From Chryseobacterium gleum (lineage in GTDB: Bacteria; Bacteroidota; Bacteroidia; Flavobacteriales_D; Sanyastnellaceae), in NCBI GenBank assembly GCA_945878835.1, contig CAMCUG010000057.1, forward strand, positions 1 to 8,221: a stretch of DNA of 8,221 bases, in the 5' to 3' direction. The notes beneath the pieces are model-generated. The model worked only from the letters and a program-made list of their open reading frames with translations, had not been told where the DNA came from and ran no database searches. Position numbers and translations under genes: made by a program. The stretch's first letter is position 1, and the number at the start of each line of letters is the position of its first letter. Positions 7,172 to 8,221 of the stretch are shown piece by piece.

Positions 7172-8221
7172 TTATTCCGCGGCAAGATTTTCCCATTTTT
7201 CCATAAGTCCTTCAAGCTCCTTTTTTAGTTGCTCGTACTTGGTATTTTGTGAATTCACGAGATCCGAATTTGAATAATCCATAGTTGACATTTCATTTTC
7301 AAGTTCGGCCATTTGAACCTCCTTCTTTTCAATGTCTCCTTCAACTTTCTTGATCTCTTTTTCCTTTGTCTTATCAATTTTCACTGCAGGCTTAGGCTCA
7401 ACAAACGCTTCTTCCTTTTGAATTTTCTCTTGCAGCTTTATCACTTTTTCATTCTCATAAAGAGCAATGCTCGTGGCCTTTTTGTCTCTTAAGAATTCCT
7501 TCACATCACCAGGGAATACAACCATTCTATCCGCTTGTATCTCGAAAACTTTTTGGGTTAATCCGTCGAGGAAATCTCTGTCATGAGATACCAACAAAAC
7601 AGTTCCGTCGTACTTAGCGATAGCATTTTTCAGCACTTCTTTCGAAGCCAAGTCCAAGTGGTTCGTTGGTTCATCCAGCACCAAGAAGTTATAAGGTTGA
7701 AGCAACAATTTACAAAACGCCAGGCGCGCCTTTTCACCTCCGGAGAGGACCTTAACTTTTTTATCTATATCGTCACCGCTGAACAAAAACGCACCAAGTA
7801 ATCCACGCACACCCTTGCGAATGTCTCCAACGGCTTCATCATCTATCGTTTGGAAAACTGTTTTTTCACCATCTAAAATATCGCTTTGGTTTTGCGCATA
7901 ATAGCCAACTTCAACGCTGTAACCAATCTTCAATTCACCATCAAAGGCCTCTTGATTCATGATCATGCGTAGCATTGAACTCTTTCCCGCACCATTCTTT
8001 CCGATAAGCGCAACTTTTTCACCACGGACAATCTGAAAATTCACCTTTGAAAAAAGATGTAAATCGCCGTATGACTTTCCAACATCAAAACCTTCTAAGA
8101 TAACTTTACCTGCGTGGGGTGCAGGTGGAAAAGCAATTCGAACTTTCGTTCCGTCTATATCATCGACCTCAATTTTATCGAGCTTGTCGAGCTTACGAAT
8201 TAAAGTTTGAGCAAATGCTGC
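7172..8221 (-). CDS. ABC-F family ATPase, C-terminal part (cut by the window edge)
   Basis: This is a partial gene: 349 residues are visible and the frame is open through position 8221, so the start, the first ABC domain and most of the linker are missing. ABC-F proteins have two ABC domains and no membrane segments, and usually act on the ribosome in translation or antibiotic protection. Counting from the edge, residues 1-27 look like the end of the charged interdomain linker (LIRKLDKLDKIE), followed by FPPAPHAGKV. The second ABC domain has Walker A GKNGAGKSS (74-82), Q-loop Q110, signature LSGGEKARL (159-167), Walker B LVLDEPTNHLD with E184, and the switch histidine H213 (SHDRDFL). Residues 285-349 are Lys/Glu-rich and probably a coiled-coil C-terminal extension, as in Uup-like members. 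A GTG at 8042-8044 opens a shorter frame but is not the start, because conserved family sequence continues upstream of it. I cannot assign a subfamily or tell a housekeeping member from a resistance one. Its stop codon abuts that of secA. Confidence 0.93.
   Translation of the reverse strand, partial: AAFAQTLIRKLDKLDKIEVDDIDGTKVRIAFPPAPHAGKVILEGFDVGKSYGDLHLFSKVNFQIVRGEKVALIGKNGAGKSSMLRMIMNQEAFDGELKIGYSVEVGYYAQNQSDILDGEKTVFQTIDDEAVGDIRKGVRGLLGAFLFSGDDIDKKVKVLSGGEKARLAFCKLLLQPYNFLVLDEPTNHLDLASKEVLKNAIAKYDGTVLLVSHDRDFLDGLTQKVFEIQADRMVVFPGDVKEFLRDKKATSIALYENEKVIKLQEKIQKEEAFVEPKPAVKIDKTKEKEIKKVEGDIEKKEVQMAELENEMSTMDYSNSDLVNSQNTKYEQLKKELEGLMEKWENLAAE

Noticed and set aside
7583..7801. 72-codon plus-strand open frame inside the ABC-F gene
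   Set aside because: It is antisense to the Walker B and signature region of the ABC domain, which is clearly the real coding frame.

Overview
The window looks like a core chromosomal segment from a member of the Bacteroidota, most likely Flavobacteriales or a close relative. Three things point there: a SecA of about 1,100 residues with the extra N-terminal and PPXD segments of that phylum, a class Ia ribonucleotide reductase of the eukaryote-like type, and promoter-like TAnnTTTG elements with no clear Shine-Dalgarno sequences. DNA composition is moderately AT-rich and looks even across the genes. I see no sign of mobile DNA, CRISPR, tRNA or rRNA.

Layout: positions 1-76 hold the end of the nrd transcript, with an intrinsic terminator reading leftward. 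Positions 77-3503 hold nrdB then nrdA on the minus strand, 34 bp apart and probably one operon, which makes the two subunits of a class Ia ribonucleotide reductase. Positions 3504-3844 are a 341-bp divergent intergenic region with a candidate promoter for nrdBA on its left side and one for secA on its right. Positions 3845-7171 hold secA on the plus strand, the ATPase motor of the Sec translocon. From 7172 to the right edge, on the minus strand, is the C-terminal part of an ABC-F family ATPase. Its frame stays open to the last base, so its start lies outside the window. The secA and ABC-F stop codons abut with no base between them.

The genes serve separate housekeeping jobs: dNTP synthesis, protein export, and ribosome-associated ATPase activity. 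Only nrdB and nrdA encode parts of one enzyme. I do not find a previously undescribed system here. The points most worth a second look are a histidine at the predicted tip of the SecA two-helix finger where E. coli and B. subtilis have tyrosine, the lineage-type insertions in SecA, the close residue-by-residue match of both RNR subunits to the eukaryotic enzymes, and the convergent zero-gap gene end.
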